Source: Natrinema limicola JCM 13563 (lineage in GTDB: Archaea; Halobacteriota; Halobacteria; Halobacteriales; Natrialbaceae). Taken from it: 64,000 nucleotides of DNA. This document shows, in pieces, positions 7,905 to 17,265 of this stretch. Under the pieces are notes generated by a model, which worked only from the letters and a program-made list of their open reading frames with translations, had not been told where the DNA came from and did not search any database. The stretch is from positions 1-64,000 of the forward strand of contig NZ_AOIT01000035.1 in assembly GCF_000337475.1 (NCBI RefSeq), given 5' to 3'. The position numbers and the translations under genes are program-made. Each line of letters begins with the position of its first letter. Within the stretch, counting starts at the first letter, position 1.

Positions 7905-10028
7905 ATGGGTAACTGTATCATCTGCGGCACACCCGTTGACGGCGAGATCTGCGAGAGTCACGAGGAGGATGCTGTTTTCGAATTTCGCGGCACGTCTCCC
8001 TCGCAGCTCACGCCCGGTCGGTACTACCGGGGGACCGTCGACGGCTACGCTGACTTCGGTGTCTTCATCGACATCGGAGACCACGTCACCGGCCTGTTGC
8101 ACAGAAGCGAACTCGACCGCCGACTCGAAAGTCTCGACTGGGAACCGGGCGACGACGTCTTCGTCCAGGTACTCGACGTCCGGGACAACGGTAACGTCGA
8201 CCTCGGCTGGTCGATCCGCCAGCGCGAACGCGAGTTCCGCGGCCACCTGATCGAGACTGCTGACGGCGAGTATCGTCCCGAAGACCTCGAAGACGAAGAA
8301 GACGATACCGAAACGGAGACGTCCGACGAGAGCGACGCCGAGTCGCCGTCGGCCGGCGAGTTGCAGGCTGCCGCCAACGAGACCGAGACCGCGGCTGCGG
8401 AGCCCGCCGGTGCCGTCTCGAGTAGCGGCTCCGTCGCAACCGAGACCGCCGCTGCATCGACGCCGACGACTGACGACGCCGCCGAGGAAGAGCCCGCGCT
8501 CAAGCGAACCACAGTCGACGCGATCGAGAATCAGGTTGGCAGCGTCGTCCGCCTCGAGGGCGAGATCACCGGGGTTCGCCAGACCAGCGGCCCGACGGTC
8601 TTCGAACTGCGCGACGAAACCGCGACCGTCGAGTGTGCGGCGTTCAAGGAAGCCGGCGTTCGCGCCTATCCTGCTGTCGAACTCGAGGACATCGTCGCCC
8701 TCGAAGGCGAAGTCGAACGCCACAACGGCGACCTGCAGGTCGAGACCGAATCTCTCGAGATCCTCGACGGTGAGGCCCGCCAGACGGTCGTCGACCGTCT
8801 CGAGAGCGCGCTCGAACAGGAGGCACGACCCGAAGACGTCGCGCCGCTGGCCGACCACGACGCGGTCGCGGCCGTCGAAGACGGCATCGCCGACGCGGCG
8901 ACCGCGATCCGTCGGGCCGTCATGGAAGCACGCCCGGTCGTCGTCCGCCACGGCGCGACCGCCGACGGCTACGTCGCCGGGGCCGCTATCGAACGCGCCG
9001 TGCTCCCGCTGATCCGCGAGAAACACACCCGCGAGGACGCGGAGTACCATTACTTCGAGCGTCGCCCGCTCGACGGCCGCGTCTACGACATGGACGCCGC
9101 AACGAACGACGTCACCTCGATGCTCGAGGCCCGCGACCGCCACGGCGAGCAGCTCCCGCTGGTCGTGCTGGTCGACGCTGGCTCGACCGTCGAATCCGTC
9201 GACGGCTACGACCTGCTCTCGCTGTACGACGCCGAAGCGCTCGTGATCGACGACAGCCGCGCCGACGACGAGATCACCGACGCCGTCTCCGTTGCCGTCG
9301 CCCCGTCGCTGGCCGGCGCTGACGTTGCCGACGTCACCTCGACTGCGCTGGCGACCAACGTCGCCGCCCACGTCAACGACGACGTCCGCGACGATCTCGA
9401 GCACCTTCCCGCAGTCAGCTACTGGGAGGACACGCCCGAAGCATACCTCGAACTGGCCCGCGAGGCCGGCTACGACGAGACCGGCGTCTCCGAGCGCCGC
9501 GAAGCCGTCGCCCTCGAGGCCTACTACCAGTCCTACAAGGACAAACGCGAGCTCATCATCGACCTGCTGTTCGGCGACGGCGAGGACTCGGAGCGCCCCC
9601 GAAACGGCGATCTGGCCGCCCACGTCTCCGAGCAGTTCCGTGACAAACTCGAGACCGAACTCGAGACGGCTCGCGAGAACCTCACCGTGGAAGACGTCGA
9701 CGGCGTCACCGTCTCCGTCCTCGACACGGACGCCTTCACCCACCGGTACAACTTCCCGACGACGATCCTCCTGCTGGACGCGCTCCATCGCAGCGAGCGC
9801 GAGCAGGCAGCCACCCACGTCACGCTCGGCGTCGGCGACGACGAACTCCACGTCCGCGCGACCGAAGACGTGAACGTCCGCGACCTTGGCGACGCGATCG
9901 CCGAGGCCGTGCCGAACGGCGGTGTCAGCGTCGTCGGCGGTGCCGACGGCCACGTCGAGTTCCTGCCCGGCGAACGCGATGCGGTTCGTGACGCCGCACT
10001 CGAGGCGCTCGGCGAGACGCTCGCGTAA
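7905..10028 (+). CDS. RecJ-like DHH-family protein with S1 and OB domains
   Basis: A 707-residue multidomain protein. Residues 4-19 form a C-x2-C-x8-C-x2-H zinc knuckle. Residues ~35-105 form an S1 domain (YYRGTVDGYADFGVFIDIGD), followed by an acidic low-complexity linker (~120-195), an OB-fold (~205-285), and a DHH/DHHA1 region from ~330. The catalytic motifs of RecJ nucleases are altered: RHGATADGY in place of H-x-D-x-D-G, VDAGST keeps one Asp, and VIDDSRAD stands where VxDHH is expected. It therefore looks like a non-catalytic, Cdc45-like RecJ paralogue, possibly tied to DNA replication or repair. Haloarchaea encode several RecJ paralogues. Confidence 0.82.
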   Translation: MGNCIICGTPVDGEICESHEEDAVFEFRGTSPSQLTPGRYYRGTVDGYADFGVFIDIGDHVTGLLHRSELDRRLESLDWEPGDDVFVQVLDVRDNGNVDLGWSIRQREREFRGHLIETADGEYRPEDLEDEEDDTETETSDESDAESPSAGELQAAANETETAAAEPAGAVSSSGSVATETAAASTPTTDDAAEEEPALKRTTVDAIENQVGSVVRLEGEITGVRQTSGPTVFELRDETATVECAAFKEAGVRAYPAVELEDIVALEGEVERHNGDLQVETESLEILDGEARQTVVDRLESALEQEARPEDVAPLADHDAVAAVEDGIADAATAIRRAVMEARPVVVRHGATADGYVAGAAIERAVLPLIREKHTREDAEYHYFERRPLDGRVYDMDAATNDVTSMLEARDRHGEQLPLVVLVDAGSTVESVDGYDLLSLYDAEALVIDDSRADDEITDAVSVAVAPSLAGADVADVTSTALATNVAAHVNDDVRDDLEHLPAVSYWEDTPEAYLELAREAGYDETGVSERREAVALEAYYQSYKDKRELIIDLLFGDGEDSERPRNGDLAAHVSEQFRDKLETELETARENLTVEDVDGVTVSVLDTDAFTHRYNFPTTILLLDALHRSEREQAATHVTLGVGDDELHVRATEDVNVRDLGDAIAEAVPNGGVSVVGGADGHVEFLPGERDAVRDAALEALGETLA

Positions 10029-10143
10029 GACCCGTCTTCTCCGTTGTCCGCTCACACCTCGAGCGGCAGCGCTGTTCGCTATAGCCGATCGTGGTTGAAT
10101 GGTTGTGTCAGTGTATCAGCCAGGTGTCCGCACAGATCACTAC

Positions 10144-10365
10144 TTACTGTTCAGTATATCGACCGGCCAGCCAGATCAGAAACAGAACCGTCCCGAGGCC
10201 TAGAGCCGTGACCGTGAGCGCGAATCGTGGACTCGTAAGCGGCAGACCCGATAGAGAGCTAGTGATCTGATTCAGTCCCCAGAGAGCGATCAGAACGCCG
10301 ATGGCGAGTGCTATGAACAGGAGTTCGTAGTCAAACCACGTCTTGAGCCCTTCTACAGACGGCAT
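10144..10365 (-). CDS. Small two-TM membrane protein
   Basis: A 73-residue protein (MPSVEGLKTWFDYE...) with two hydrophobic helices, ELLFIALAIGVLIALWGL and FALTVTALGLGTVLFLIWLAG, joined by a short polar loop. The frame remains open further upstream, but a TATA-like TTATAAC sequence lies about 25 bases before ATG 10365, so a leaderless start there is favoured over ATG 10413. Function is unknown. Neighbours give no clue, although another small membrane protein lies just beyond. Confidence 0.6.
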   Translation of the reverse strand: MPSVEGLKTWFDYELLFIALAIGVLIALWGLNQITSSLSGLPLTSPRFALTVTALGLGTVLFLIWLAGRYTEQ

Positions 10366-10385
10366 AGTACCAGCTTGTACTCGAG

Positions 10386-10398
10386 TGTTATAATCTTT
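10386..10398 (-). promoter_or_regulatory. TATA box of the small two-TM gene
   Basis: Reading the minus strand, GAAAGATTATAACAC contains a BRE-like purine run and a TATA element about 25-28 bases upstream of ATG 10365. This fits leaderless archaeal transcription and decides the start codon. Confidence 0.55.
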
Positions 10399-10502
10399 CA
10401 GTCCGATTGTCATTTGTGCTCGTCATCACCTCTTGAGGACCGGCCTAGCGGACGACCTCTCGAGCCACCAGTGTCTTTCCGATCCCGACTGAATTGACAC
10501 GT

Positions 10503-10973
10503 ATGAACGGACGCAAGCGAGCCGATCGCGGCACGGCTGGAGACGGGCCGGTGACGCGGCTGCGCGAGAACGTGACCGGGATCACGTCACTGCTCGTGAC
10601 GGCGTTTTGGCTCGGCGCGATGTTCACCGGCCAGGACTGGTGGCTTGCAGCGTTGCTCGTCGGCTACGTTGCCGTCGTCCCGCTGGTCGCGATCCTGTTC
10701 GGCGACGAGGACGATCGCCGCGAGTGGGTCGACGACGACAGCAGCACGGACACCGCAGAGGCGGACGAATCCGAGGCGACGGATTCTACGACCGACGCCC
10801 TCGAGACGCTGCGCGAGCGCTACGCCGCCGGCGAGTTGACCGACGAGCAGTTCGAACGGAAACTCGAGCGACTGCTGGATACGGAGACGCTCGAGGAGGC
10901 ACAAGAATGGGCTCGAAAACGGGACCGAGAGCGAACGGACGAGCGAGAAGAGAACCTCGAGTACGACCGCTAA
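10503..10973 (+). CDS. SHOCT-domain membrane protein
   Basis: The 156-residue protein has two membrane helices near residues ~25-65 (GITSLLVTAFWLGAMF and WLAALLVGYVAVVPLVAILF), then an acidic linker. A C-terminal SHOCT domain follows: ALETLRERYAAGELTDEQFERKLERLL. SHOCT is a short helical oligomerisation module often found on membrane proteins. A charged tail ends the chain. ATG 10503 is taken; the upstream TTG at 10494 is unlikely. It is convergent with the Mrp operon, whose last gene ends 7 bases away. Confidence 0.82.
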   Translation: MNGRKRADRGTAGDGPVTRLRENVTGITSLLVTAFWLGAMFTGQDWWLAALLVGYVAVVPLVAILFGDEDDRREWVDDDSSTDTAEADESEATDSTTDALETLRERYAAGELTDEQFERKLERLLDTETLEEAQEWARKRDRERTDEREENLEYDR

Positions 10974-10979
10974 GAACCC

Positions 10980-11354
10980 TCAATCGTCGCTCGGCTCAGT
11001 GTCGTCGCCTCGCTCGGTACTTCCCGGCCGCTCGACCGCGTTCGGATCCGGCCAGGTGACGCTGCCGAGGAAGGGGACCCCAATGCGTTCTGCAGCGCGG
11101 GCGATCATGTGCGAACCAGTAGGAACGGTCAGAAAGAGGAAGGCGATCCCGATGAGTGCGGTCAATCCCTCGCTGCCGGGGCCGAATTCGACGAAGCCGG
11201 CCAGAAAGATCGCCGCAGCACCAAGCGTCGTCGGCTTACTGGTGGCGTGCATCCGGTTGTAGACGTTCGGCAGGCGCAGCAGGCCGATGGTGCCGACGGT
11301 GAGGAAAAAGGCACCGACGACGACCAGCGCGATGACGATGGCAGTGTGAATCAT
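10980..11354 (-). CDS. mrpG: Mrp-type Na+/H+ antiporter subunit G
   Basis: A 124-residue subunit with three membrane helices: IVIALVVVGAFFLTVGTIGLL, AAAIFLAGFVEF and TALIGIAFLFLTVPTGSHMIARAA. The GLLRLPNVYNRMHATSKPTTLG signature is diagnostic for MnhG/PhaG. It is the last gene of the operon, overlapping mrpF by 4 bases, and ends with an acidic tail. It is part of the hetero-oligomeric antiporter that exports Na+ in exchange for protons. Confidence 0.93.
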   Translation of the reverse strand: MIHTAIVIALVVVGAFFLTVGTIGLLRLPNVYNRMHATSKPTTLGAAAIFLAGFVEFGPGSEGLTALIGIAFLFLTVPTGSHMIARAAERIGVPFLGSVTWPDPNAVERPGSTERGDDTEPSDD

Positions 11355-11641
11355 TCGATCACCTCGCCGTCGGTGACGAACTTGGCGACGGCAACGGTGG
11401 CGATGAAGCCGATGATCGCGAGCACGAGACTCACCGTAATAAAGAGGCCCCGGCCAGTCAGGAGCGCGAACAACACGGCGATCGCGACGACGTTCGTCCC
11501 GATGGCATCCAGTGCGACCACCCGATCCGGGTTCGTCGGCCCCCGAATCACGCGATACCCACAGAGGACACAGAGGCCACTGACGAGGATTAGCGCGCCG
11601 TGGATCGCCGTCTCGAGCACGACCGGATTCGCCTCAGTCAT
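11351..11641 (-). CDS. mrpF: Mrp-type Na+/H+ antiporter subunit F
   Basis: The 96-residue subunit has three helices and the MnhF signature YRVIRGPTNPDRVVALDAIGTNVVAI. ATG 11641 gives the normal family length; the frame is open upstream inside mrpE. It overlaps mrpE by 8 bases and mrpG by 4, so translation is coupled. It has no known catalytic residues and works only within the complex. Confidence 0.92.
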   Translation of the reverse strand: MTEANPVVLETAIHGALILVSGLCVLCGYRVIRGPTNPDRVVALDAIGTNVVAIAVLFALLTGRGLFITVSLVLAIIGFIATVAVAKFVTDGEVIE

Positions 11642-12239
11642 CGTCGATACCCTCGTCTTGGCCGTCGGCGGTACTGTCTCTTTCCCCACCGGAGACGACG
11701 ATCTCCGGCGGCGGGTCGGATGGCGAGGCGGCTTCGTTGAACAACTCGAGTGCGTAGTCTTCCCATGTGCGAATCGGGTCGGCGATTGCTTCTGGATCGC
11801 GGCCGTCGACGCCGTGGACGTACAGCGCGTTGGTCTCGTCGTCGTAATCGAGGGTCACCGTGCCGGGCGTGATCGTGATGCTGTTTGCAATGACGGTGAT
11901 CGCGATGTCGGATTCGACCCGCAGCGGGACGAGGATCACTTCGGGTTCGATCGGCATCCCAGGCGAGAGCACCCGGTAGGCGACGTCGACGTTCGCCCGC
12001 AGGAGCTCCCACGTGAACGCACCCAGATAGAGTCCGGCGTAGGGCACCGCTCCCATTACACGGCCGAGATCGAGGTCCTTGCCGTAGAGCCGCCGGAAGA
12101 CGAACGCGACCGGCAGCCCGACGAGCAGTCCGGCGAGCAGCCCACGGACGATCGAGATGGGCGCAAGCGGCAGGCCCCGGACGAACACCCACAGGATGGC
12201 GAAGACGACGCCGACGACGGGCCAGGTCCGAACGCGCAT
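11634..12239 (-). CDS. mrpE: Mrp-type Na+/H+ antiporter subunit E
   Basis: The 201-residue subunit has two or three N-terminal helices (WPVVGVVFAILWVFVRGLPL, IVRGLLAGLLVGLPVAFVF), followed by the soluble MnhE domain with SPGMPIEPEVILVPLRVESD and NSITITPGTVTLDYDDETNALYVHGVD. A haloarchaeal acidic tail of ~45 residues extends past the domain. The start overlaps the mrpD stop by one base. Confidence 0.92.
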   Translation of the reverse strand: MRVRTWPVVGVVFAILWVFVRGLPLAPISIVRGLLAGLLVGLPVAFVFRRLYGKDLDLGRVMGAVPYAGLYLGAFTWELLRANVDVAYRVLSPGMPIEPEVILVPLRVESDIAITVIANSITITPGTVTLDYDDETNALYVHGVDGRDPEAIADPIRTWEDYALELFNEAASPSDPPPEIVVSGGERDSTADGQDEGIDDD

Positions 12240-13888
12240 TAGTGGTCACCTCCGTTCGCGCTCGAGTCAAGCAGGTCACTCGCCTCCTGTGGAGCCACAG
12301 CGTCCACGTAGCCCTCGGTGTCGACGGCCGCGTCGGCTGCGAGTTCTGCGAACTCGTAGACAGGCTCGAAGCCAACGCCGACCGCGACGATCGTCGCTGC
12401 GAGGACTGCAAGCACTGCCACCTGCACCGGATCGACCGTCGCTGTCTCCACGGCGTCCGTCTGGGCTCCCCAGAAGCTCCGATTCCATGCCCGAGTCGTG
12501 TAGGCGATCGTCAGCAGCGAGCCGACGAGCAAGACGACGAGCACGGGGCCAGCGCGGGCTCGAGCCGCGGCGTCGAAGACGAGGAACTTGCCGAAAAAGC
12601 CCGACAGTGGCGGAATGCCGACGAGCGCGAGCGAGGCAGTGAACACCGCGATCGCGAGCGGTGGCGATCGTTTCGCTAGCCCGCCGAGATCGGCAAAGCG
12701 GCTCGTCCCCGTCGCCGCCCGGATCGTGCCGATCGACAGGAAGAGCAGTCCCTTCGCCAGCGTGTGATTGAGGGCATACACTAGCGCGGCAACGATCGCC
12801 AGCTTGCGCAGGCCCGGGGCCGCCGCCGTCGTCGCGATCGCGACCGGCATCGCGATAAAGCCGACCTGGCCGATACTCGAGTAGGCGAACACGCCCTCGA
12901 GCGAGTCCCGTCCGACGGCTCCGATGCCGCCGACGAGGATGCTGGCAGTAGCCATCACGAACAGTGCCGCGCCGACGAACGGCAGCGGGGAGTCGCCAGC
13001 GATCGGCATCCCTGGCAGCGCGAGCTCGACGCCGACCTCGGCCCCGGCGAAGACGGTAAAGGACAGGCGGATGATGGCGTAAATGCCGACCTTCTTTGTC
13101 GCGCCAGCGAGCAAGGCGGTAACCTGTGGCGGCGCGGCCCGGTAGGCCGTCGGAATCCAGAACTGGAACGGAACCAGCCCCGCCTTGAGCGCGAACACCG
13201 ACAGAAGCAGGCCGAACAGGCCAACGACCGGGACCGGCTCGAGGCCGTAGGCCGCCGGTTCGGCGAGCCGTTGGGCGAGGTCGGCCATGTTGAGCGTCCC
13301 CGTGGTCGCGTAGATCCCGCCGACGCCCAGCAGGAAGACGGCACTGCCGACCAGATTGAGCGTGACATACCAGAACGCGGCGCGAGTGTGTTGGGGGCCG
13401 CCGCTGTAGGCGACGAAGACGTAACTGGCCATCAACATTACCTCGAACCAGACGAAGAGATTGAACAGGTCGCCCGTGAGGAACGCGCCGGTCACGCCCA
13501 GCGCGAGGAAGTGAAACAGCGGGAAGTAGTAACTCCGTCCCTCGCCGCCGGGGAGGTGGCGGGTCGAGAAGACCAGCGACGCAACGCCGAGGATCGCGAC
13601 CATCGTCAGCATGAACGCCGAGAGACCGTCGGCGACGAGCGTAATGCCGAAGGGGGCCGGCCAGCCGCCGACCTGGTAGGTCGCGATTCCCGGCGCGTCC
13701 GGCGCGAGGACGATATACCAGTCGATGGCTGCAACCGCGAGCGCGTAGGCTATGCCACTGGTCAGGCTCACCGCGGCTCGAGCCCGCGGATAGCGGCCGA
13801 GCAACAGCGTGCCCGTGGCCGCAGCGAGGACGATCAACATTGGCGCGATCACGAGCTGTGAGTCAGTTCCAACGGGCGTCGCAGTCAT
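12239..13888 (-). CDS. mrpD: Mrp-type Na+/H+ antiporter subunit D
   Basis: A 549-residue polytopic membrane protein of the NuoL/M/N and MrpA/D proton-channel family, with about 14 helices. The conserved ion-path segments are visible: NLFVWFEVMLMASYVFVAYSG (helix with the essential Glu), LKAGLVPFQFWIPTAYRAAP (Lys and Pro of the antiporter signature) and YALNHTLAKGLLFL (Lys of the later half-channel). It overlaps mrpC by 4 bases. The C-terminus carries a soluble acidic extension typical of haloarchaea. Confidence 0.93.
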   Translation of the reverse strand: MTATPVGTDSQLVIAPMLIVLAAATGTLLLGRYPRARAAVSLTSGIAYALAVAAIDWYIVLAPDAPGIATYQVGGWPAPFGITLVADGLSAFMLTMVAILGVASLVFSTRHLPGGEGRSYYFPLFHFLALGVTGAFLTGDLFNLFVWFEVMLMASYVFVAYSGGPQHTRAAFWYVTLNLVGSAVFLLGVGGIYATTGTLNMADLAQRLAEPAAYGLEPVPVVGLFGLLLSVFALKAGLVPFQFWIPTAYRAAPPQVTALLAGATKKVGIYAIIRLSFTVFAGAEVGVELALPGMPIAGDSPLPFVGAALFVMATASILVGGIGAVGRDSLEGVFAYSSIGQVGFIAMPVAIATTAAAPGLRKLAIVAALVYALNHTLAKGLLFLSIGTIRAATGTSRFADLGGLAKRSPPLAIAVFTASLALVGIPPLSGFFGKFLVFDAAARARAGPVLVVLLVGSLLTIAYTTRAWNRSFWGAQTDAVETATVDPVQVAVLAVLAATIVAVGVGFEPVYEFAELAADAAVDTEGYVDAVAPQEASDLLDSSANGGDH

Positions 13889-14238
13889 CGTCGATCACCG
13901 AGTTCAGTTACGTCTAACGTTCCGTGTTCTTCGTAGACCCGATACGACAGCACGAGCGCGAACGCGGTCATGCCGAAGCCGATGACGATGGCTGTCAACA
14001 CGAGCGCCTGCACCACCGGATCGGCCGTCTGCGGAGCGCCTCCACCGTGGCCGGCGAGGATTGGCACCGAGTCGGCGACCGCCGGCGCGATCCCGCCCAT
14101 CGTCAGCAGGTAGACGTTCGCCGCCTGGCTGATGATCGCCAGCCCCCAGACGACCCGGATCAGATCTCGCTGCAAGAGCAGGAAGGTTCCGAGCGCGAAC
14201 AGCGCACCGACCGCGGTTGCGAGGACGATCGCCGTCAT
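13885..14238 (-). CDS. mrpC: Mrp-type Na+/H+ antiporter subunit C
   Basis: A 117-residue NuoK/MnhC-like subunit with three helices: AIVLATAVGALFALGTFLLL, VVWGLAIISQAANVYLLTMGG and DPVVQALVLTAIVIGFGMTAFALVLSYRVYEE. The start at ATG 14238 overlaps the mrpB stop by 4 bases. The frame continues upstream through mrpB, but that extension has no family similarity. Confidence 0.93.
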   Translation of the reverse strand: MTAIVLATAVGALFALGTFLLLQRDLIRVVWGLAIISQAANVYLLTMGGIAPAVADSVPILAGHGGGAPQTADPVVQALVLTAIVIGFGMTAFALVLSYRVYEEHGTLDVTELGDRR

Positions 14239-14699
14239 TCTGCCCCCACCACCGAGAGGATCGTCAGTAAGCCGCCGACGACCACACAGTAGACGCCGAA
14301 GTCGAACGCGATCGCGCTTGCGACCTCGAGGTGATCGTAGATCGGCACCCCCTCGAGCATGACGAACGTCTGCGTGAGAAACGGCTGGCCGAAGGCAAGC
14401 GGCGCGAGCCCGCTGACGACCGCGATCGCGAAGCCGTAGGCGAACAGCCGGCGGTAGGCCACGACGACCCGGTCGCGCGAGGGTTCCTTGCCAGGGTCGA
14501 CGTCGCGCCCGAGGATGCCTCGCTCCAGGAAGTCGAGGCCGAATCCCATGTAGATGATCGCGAACGCCGTCGTCGTCAGCACGCCGCCGATGAACCCGCC
14601 ACCGGGGAGGTTGTGCCCCTCGATGAATAGCGAGATCGAGACGACCAGCACGATCGGGACGATCGCTCGCGCGGTCGTGCGCATGATGACCGTCGTCAT
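14235..14699 (-). CDS. mrpB: Mrp-type Na+/H+ antiporter subunit B
   Basis: A 154-residue MnhB-family subunit with four helices. The segment RAIVPIVLVVSISLFIEGHNLPGGGFIGGVLTT contains the GHNxPGGGFxGG signature that defines MnhB. It is coupled to mrpA and mrpC by 4-base overlaps. A second MnhB-like piece is fused to the end of MrpA, as in other full-length MrpA proteins. Confidence 0.93.
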   Translation of the reverse strand: MTTVIMRTTARAIVPIVLVVSISLFIEGHNLPGGGFIGGVLTTTAFAIIYMGFGLDFLERGILGRDVDPGKEPSRDRVVVAYRRLFAYGFAIAVVSGLAPLAFGQPFLTQTFVMLEGVPIYDHLEVASAIAFDFGVYCVVVGGLLTILSVVGAE

Positions 14700-17125
14700 T
14701 CGTCTGTCCCTCCTGTGGTGGTGTCAGTGTCTCGCGTCTCGATCGCGTCGTCGTCACTGCGGGCAGCGGATCGCTCGTCGCCCCTGCCGCGCATGACGAT
14801 CAGCGTCAGGATCGAGATCGCGGCGAGTGCGACCACGGCGAGTTCACCCAGCGTATCGAAGCCGCGGAAGTCGACCAGCGTCACGTTGACGATGTTGGTG
14901 CCGCCGCCCTCCGGCACGGCCTGTGCTGCGAAGTAGCGGGCGATGTCGGTGCTGCCGGCGGGACGTGCGCCGCTCGAGACGAGCACCGTAATAAACGCGG
15001 TCACGCCGACGACGAGTGAGAGGGCAACGTCGCGGACTGTCGTCCCGACCGCGATCCGCTCGATTGCCGGAATCTCCTCGATCACGAGCAAGAAGAGGAC
15101 GAGCACCAGCGTCTCGACGACGAGCTGGGTCAACGCGAGGTCGGGCGCGCTCCCGAGGATATAGAAGATAGCGATCATAAAGCCGAGAATCGAGAGCGTG
15201 AGCACGCCCGCGACGTGGGTATCCGAGAGCACGACGGCCAGTGCCCCGACGACCGCCACGAGCAAGACCAATCCCATGGCCACCGTGACCTCGGTGCCGA
15301 CGCCGATCGAATCGATAGCACCAGCCGCGACGAAGCCGGCGAGCGCGAACGCACAGATCCCGCTCAGCACCCACGTCGCGTACGTCCGCAGGAGACCGTT
15401 ATGAAGCGTTTCCGCGAACCAGCGTCCTTCGTCGGTGAGCCCCTCGATGATGACGTCGTACCACCAGTTCGGGCGGATCGGCGGCGTCGGCCCCACAACC
15501 CCGCGGATGCCGTCATGAAGGCGATCGTAGAACGGGAACGCGGCGAGGCCGACGGCGATGGTGACCGCGCTCATCCCGACCGGCGTCGAGTACGACGTGG
15601 GGAGGCCGACGTGCATCTCGCCGGGATCGACCGCCGTCGCCTCGAGACCGGACTGGACGATGACGTCGACGGCGAGTTGCGGATCGACGCTGACGACCGC
15701 TGCGAGCAGTGCCAGCACGGCCGGGGAGACGAGCATCGTCACGGGCGGGCTTTGCACGTAGTCGAGTGCCTCGGGACGGTCGCCGACAAACAGCGAGAGA
15801 AATCGCAGCGAGTAGAGGACGGTGAAGATACTCCCGAAGACGGCGACGGCAGGATAGAGCCAGCCGAGTAGTCCGATGTCGTGGTAGTGGCTCGCCTCGA
15901 CGGCGGCCTCGAAGAGCAGTTCCTTCGAGTAGAAGCCGTTGAACGGTGGTATCCCGGCCATGCTGAGCGCGGCGACTGTGGTGATCGCCGCCGTCACCGG
16001 GAGATCGTGGCGGAGCCCGCCGAGTTTGTTGATCTCTCGAGTCCCTGCTTCGTGGGCGATAATCCCGGCGACCAGAAACAACGCGGCCTTGAACAGAGCG
16101 TGGTTGAGCAGGTGGAAGACACCCGTTTCGGCACCGTAGACGGAGGTAAACCCAAAGCCGGCGACCATCAACCCGAGGTGGCTCGCCGTCGAGTACGCCA
16201 GCAGTTCCTTGATATCCGTCGCCGCAACGGCCATGATCGCACAGACCGTCATCGTCGTCAGGCCAAGTGTCGCAAAGAGGAACAGCCACTCCGGGCCGAC
16301 GAGCATGGGGCGGACGCGGCCGATGAAGTAGACGCCGACTTTGACCATCGTCGCTGAGTGGAGAAACGCCGAGACCGGCGTGGGTGCGGCCATCGCGTTG
16401 GGTAGCCAGAAGTGCAGCGGAACCTGTGCAGACTTGGTTCCCGCGCCGATCGCGAGCAGCCCTAATACGGGGAGAAACAGCCCCCGATCTCGCAGGGCTG
16501 TGGCCATCGCGTCCGACTCCTCGAGCATCGCAGCGAGATCGAACGCAGCGCCGGAGCCGAGGATATCAGCCGCGACGACCGACAACATGAGGAAACCAAC
16601 GAGCAAGAAGAGCCCGCCGCCGACGGTGATGAACATGGCCATCCGGGCAGCGTATTGCGAGGAGTCGTCAGCGGTGTAGAAGCCGATCAGGACGAACGAG
16701 GCGAGACTGGTAAGTTCCCAGAACAGAAAGATCGCGATCAGATCAGCCGCGAGTGCAACACCGATGATCGAGCCCATGAACGCGAACAAGGCGGCGTAGT
16801 ATCGAACGAGCCCCGACTGACCGTGCATGTACGCCGGTGAGTAGGTAAAAATGAGCGCGCCGATGCCGCTTGCCAGCAACGCGAACAACAGCGCCCAGCC
16901 GTCGACGTAAAACCGCAACGCGACGTTGAGCGCCGGAATCCACTCGAGCGCGACGGTCCCCTCGCTCCCGTATTGGGTGGCCAGCAGGCTGAACGAGGCC
17001 AGCGCGACGACAGTCCCCGCGAACCCCGTTTCCTCTCCGAGAACGCGAAAGAACAGCGGCGTGAGTGCTGCGGCGACGAACGGCACGGCGACCGCGGCGA
17101 CGACCACCGCAAGGTCGGGAGACAT
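14696..17125 (-). CDS. mrpA: Mrp-type Na+/H+ antiporter subunit A
   Basis: The 809-residue MrpA has an N-terminal NuoL-like antiporter domain with EDLIAIFLFWELTSLASFVLIGFY-type helix and GTKSAQVPLHFWLPNAMAAPTPVSAFLHSATMVKVG. A DUF4040-type region follows (~residues 605-700, LSDTHVAGVLTLSILGFMIAIFY, APDLALTQLVVETL), then a C-terminal pair of helices. It is the first gene of a seven-gene operon in the order A-B-C-D-E-F-G. The operon probably maintains low cytoplasmic Na+ and helps pH homeostasis. All seven subunits are intact. Confidence 0.94.
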   Translation of the reverse strand: MSPDLAVVVAAVAVPFVAAALTPLFFRVLGEETGFAGTVVALASFSLLATQYGSEGTVALEWIPALNVALRFYVDGWALLFALLASGIGALIFTYSPAYMHGQSGLVRYYAALFAFMGSIIGVALAADLIAIFLFWELTSLASFVLIGFYTADDSSQYAARMAMFITVGGGLFLLVGFLMLSVVAADILGSGAAFDLAAMLEESDAMATALRDRGLFLPVLGLLAIGAGTKSAQVPLHFWLPNAMAAPTPVSAFLHSATMVKVGVYFIGRVRPMLVGPEWLFLFATLGLTTMTVCAIMAVAATDIKELLAYSTASHLGLMVAGFGFTSVYGAETGVFHLLNHALFKAALFLVAGIIAHEAGTREINKLGGLRHDLPVTAAITTVAALSMAGIPPFNGFYSKELLFEAAVEASHYHDIGLLGWLYPAVAVFGSIFTVLYSLRFLSLFVGDRPEALDYVQSPPVTMLVSPAVLALLAAVVSVDPQLAVDVIVQSGLEATAVDPGEMHVGLPTSYSTPVGMSAVTIAVGLAAFPFYDRLHDGIRGVVGPTPPIRPNWWYDVIIEGLTDEGRWFAETLHNGLLRTYATWVLSGICAFALAGFVAAGAIDSIGVGTEVTVAMGLVLLVAVVGALAVVLSDTHVAGVLTLSILGFMIAIFYILGSAPDLALTQLVVETLVLVLFLLVIEEIPAIERIAVGTTVRDVALSLVVGVTAFITVLVSSGARPAGSTDIARYFAAQAVPEGGGTNIVNVTLVDFRGFDTLGELAVVALAAISILTLIVMRGRGDERSAARSDDDAIETRDTDTTTGGTDE

Positions 17126-17151
17126 TCAGTTATCGGGAATAGGATGAGACC

Positions 17152-17164
17152 ATCCTTAAAGAAT
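17152..17164 (-). promoter_or_regulatory. Probable TATA region of the mrp operon
   Basis: On the minus strand AATTCTTTAAGGATGG lies about 30-37 bases upstream of the mrpA ATG (17125) and is the only AT-rich, TATA-like stretch in the divergent gap with elp3. Confidence 0.45.
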
Positions 17165-17265
17165 TACCTTTTGGACACTTGACGACAGACCGCAGGTCGC
17201 GGACGATCGCCAGACGACGAGAGCCCGCTCGACCAGCATGGGCTGGGCAGTCGCAGAGTCCGACA

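Noticed and set aside
7659-10055. 798-codon leftward frame
   Set aside because: It is the antisense shadow of the RecJ-like gene; its Val/Asp/Gly-rich translation is typical of reversed haloarchaeal coding DNA.
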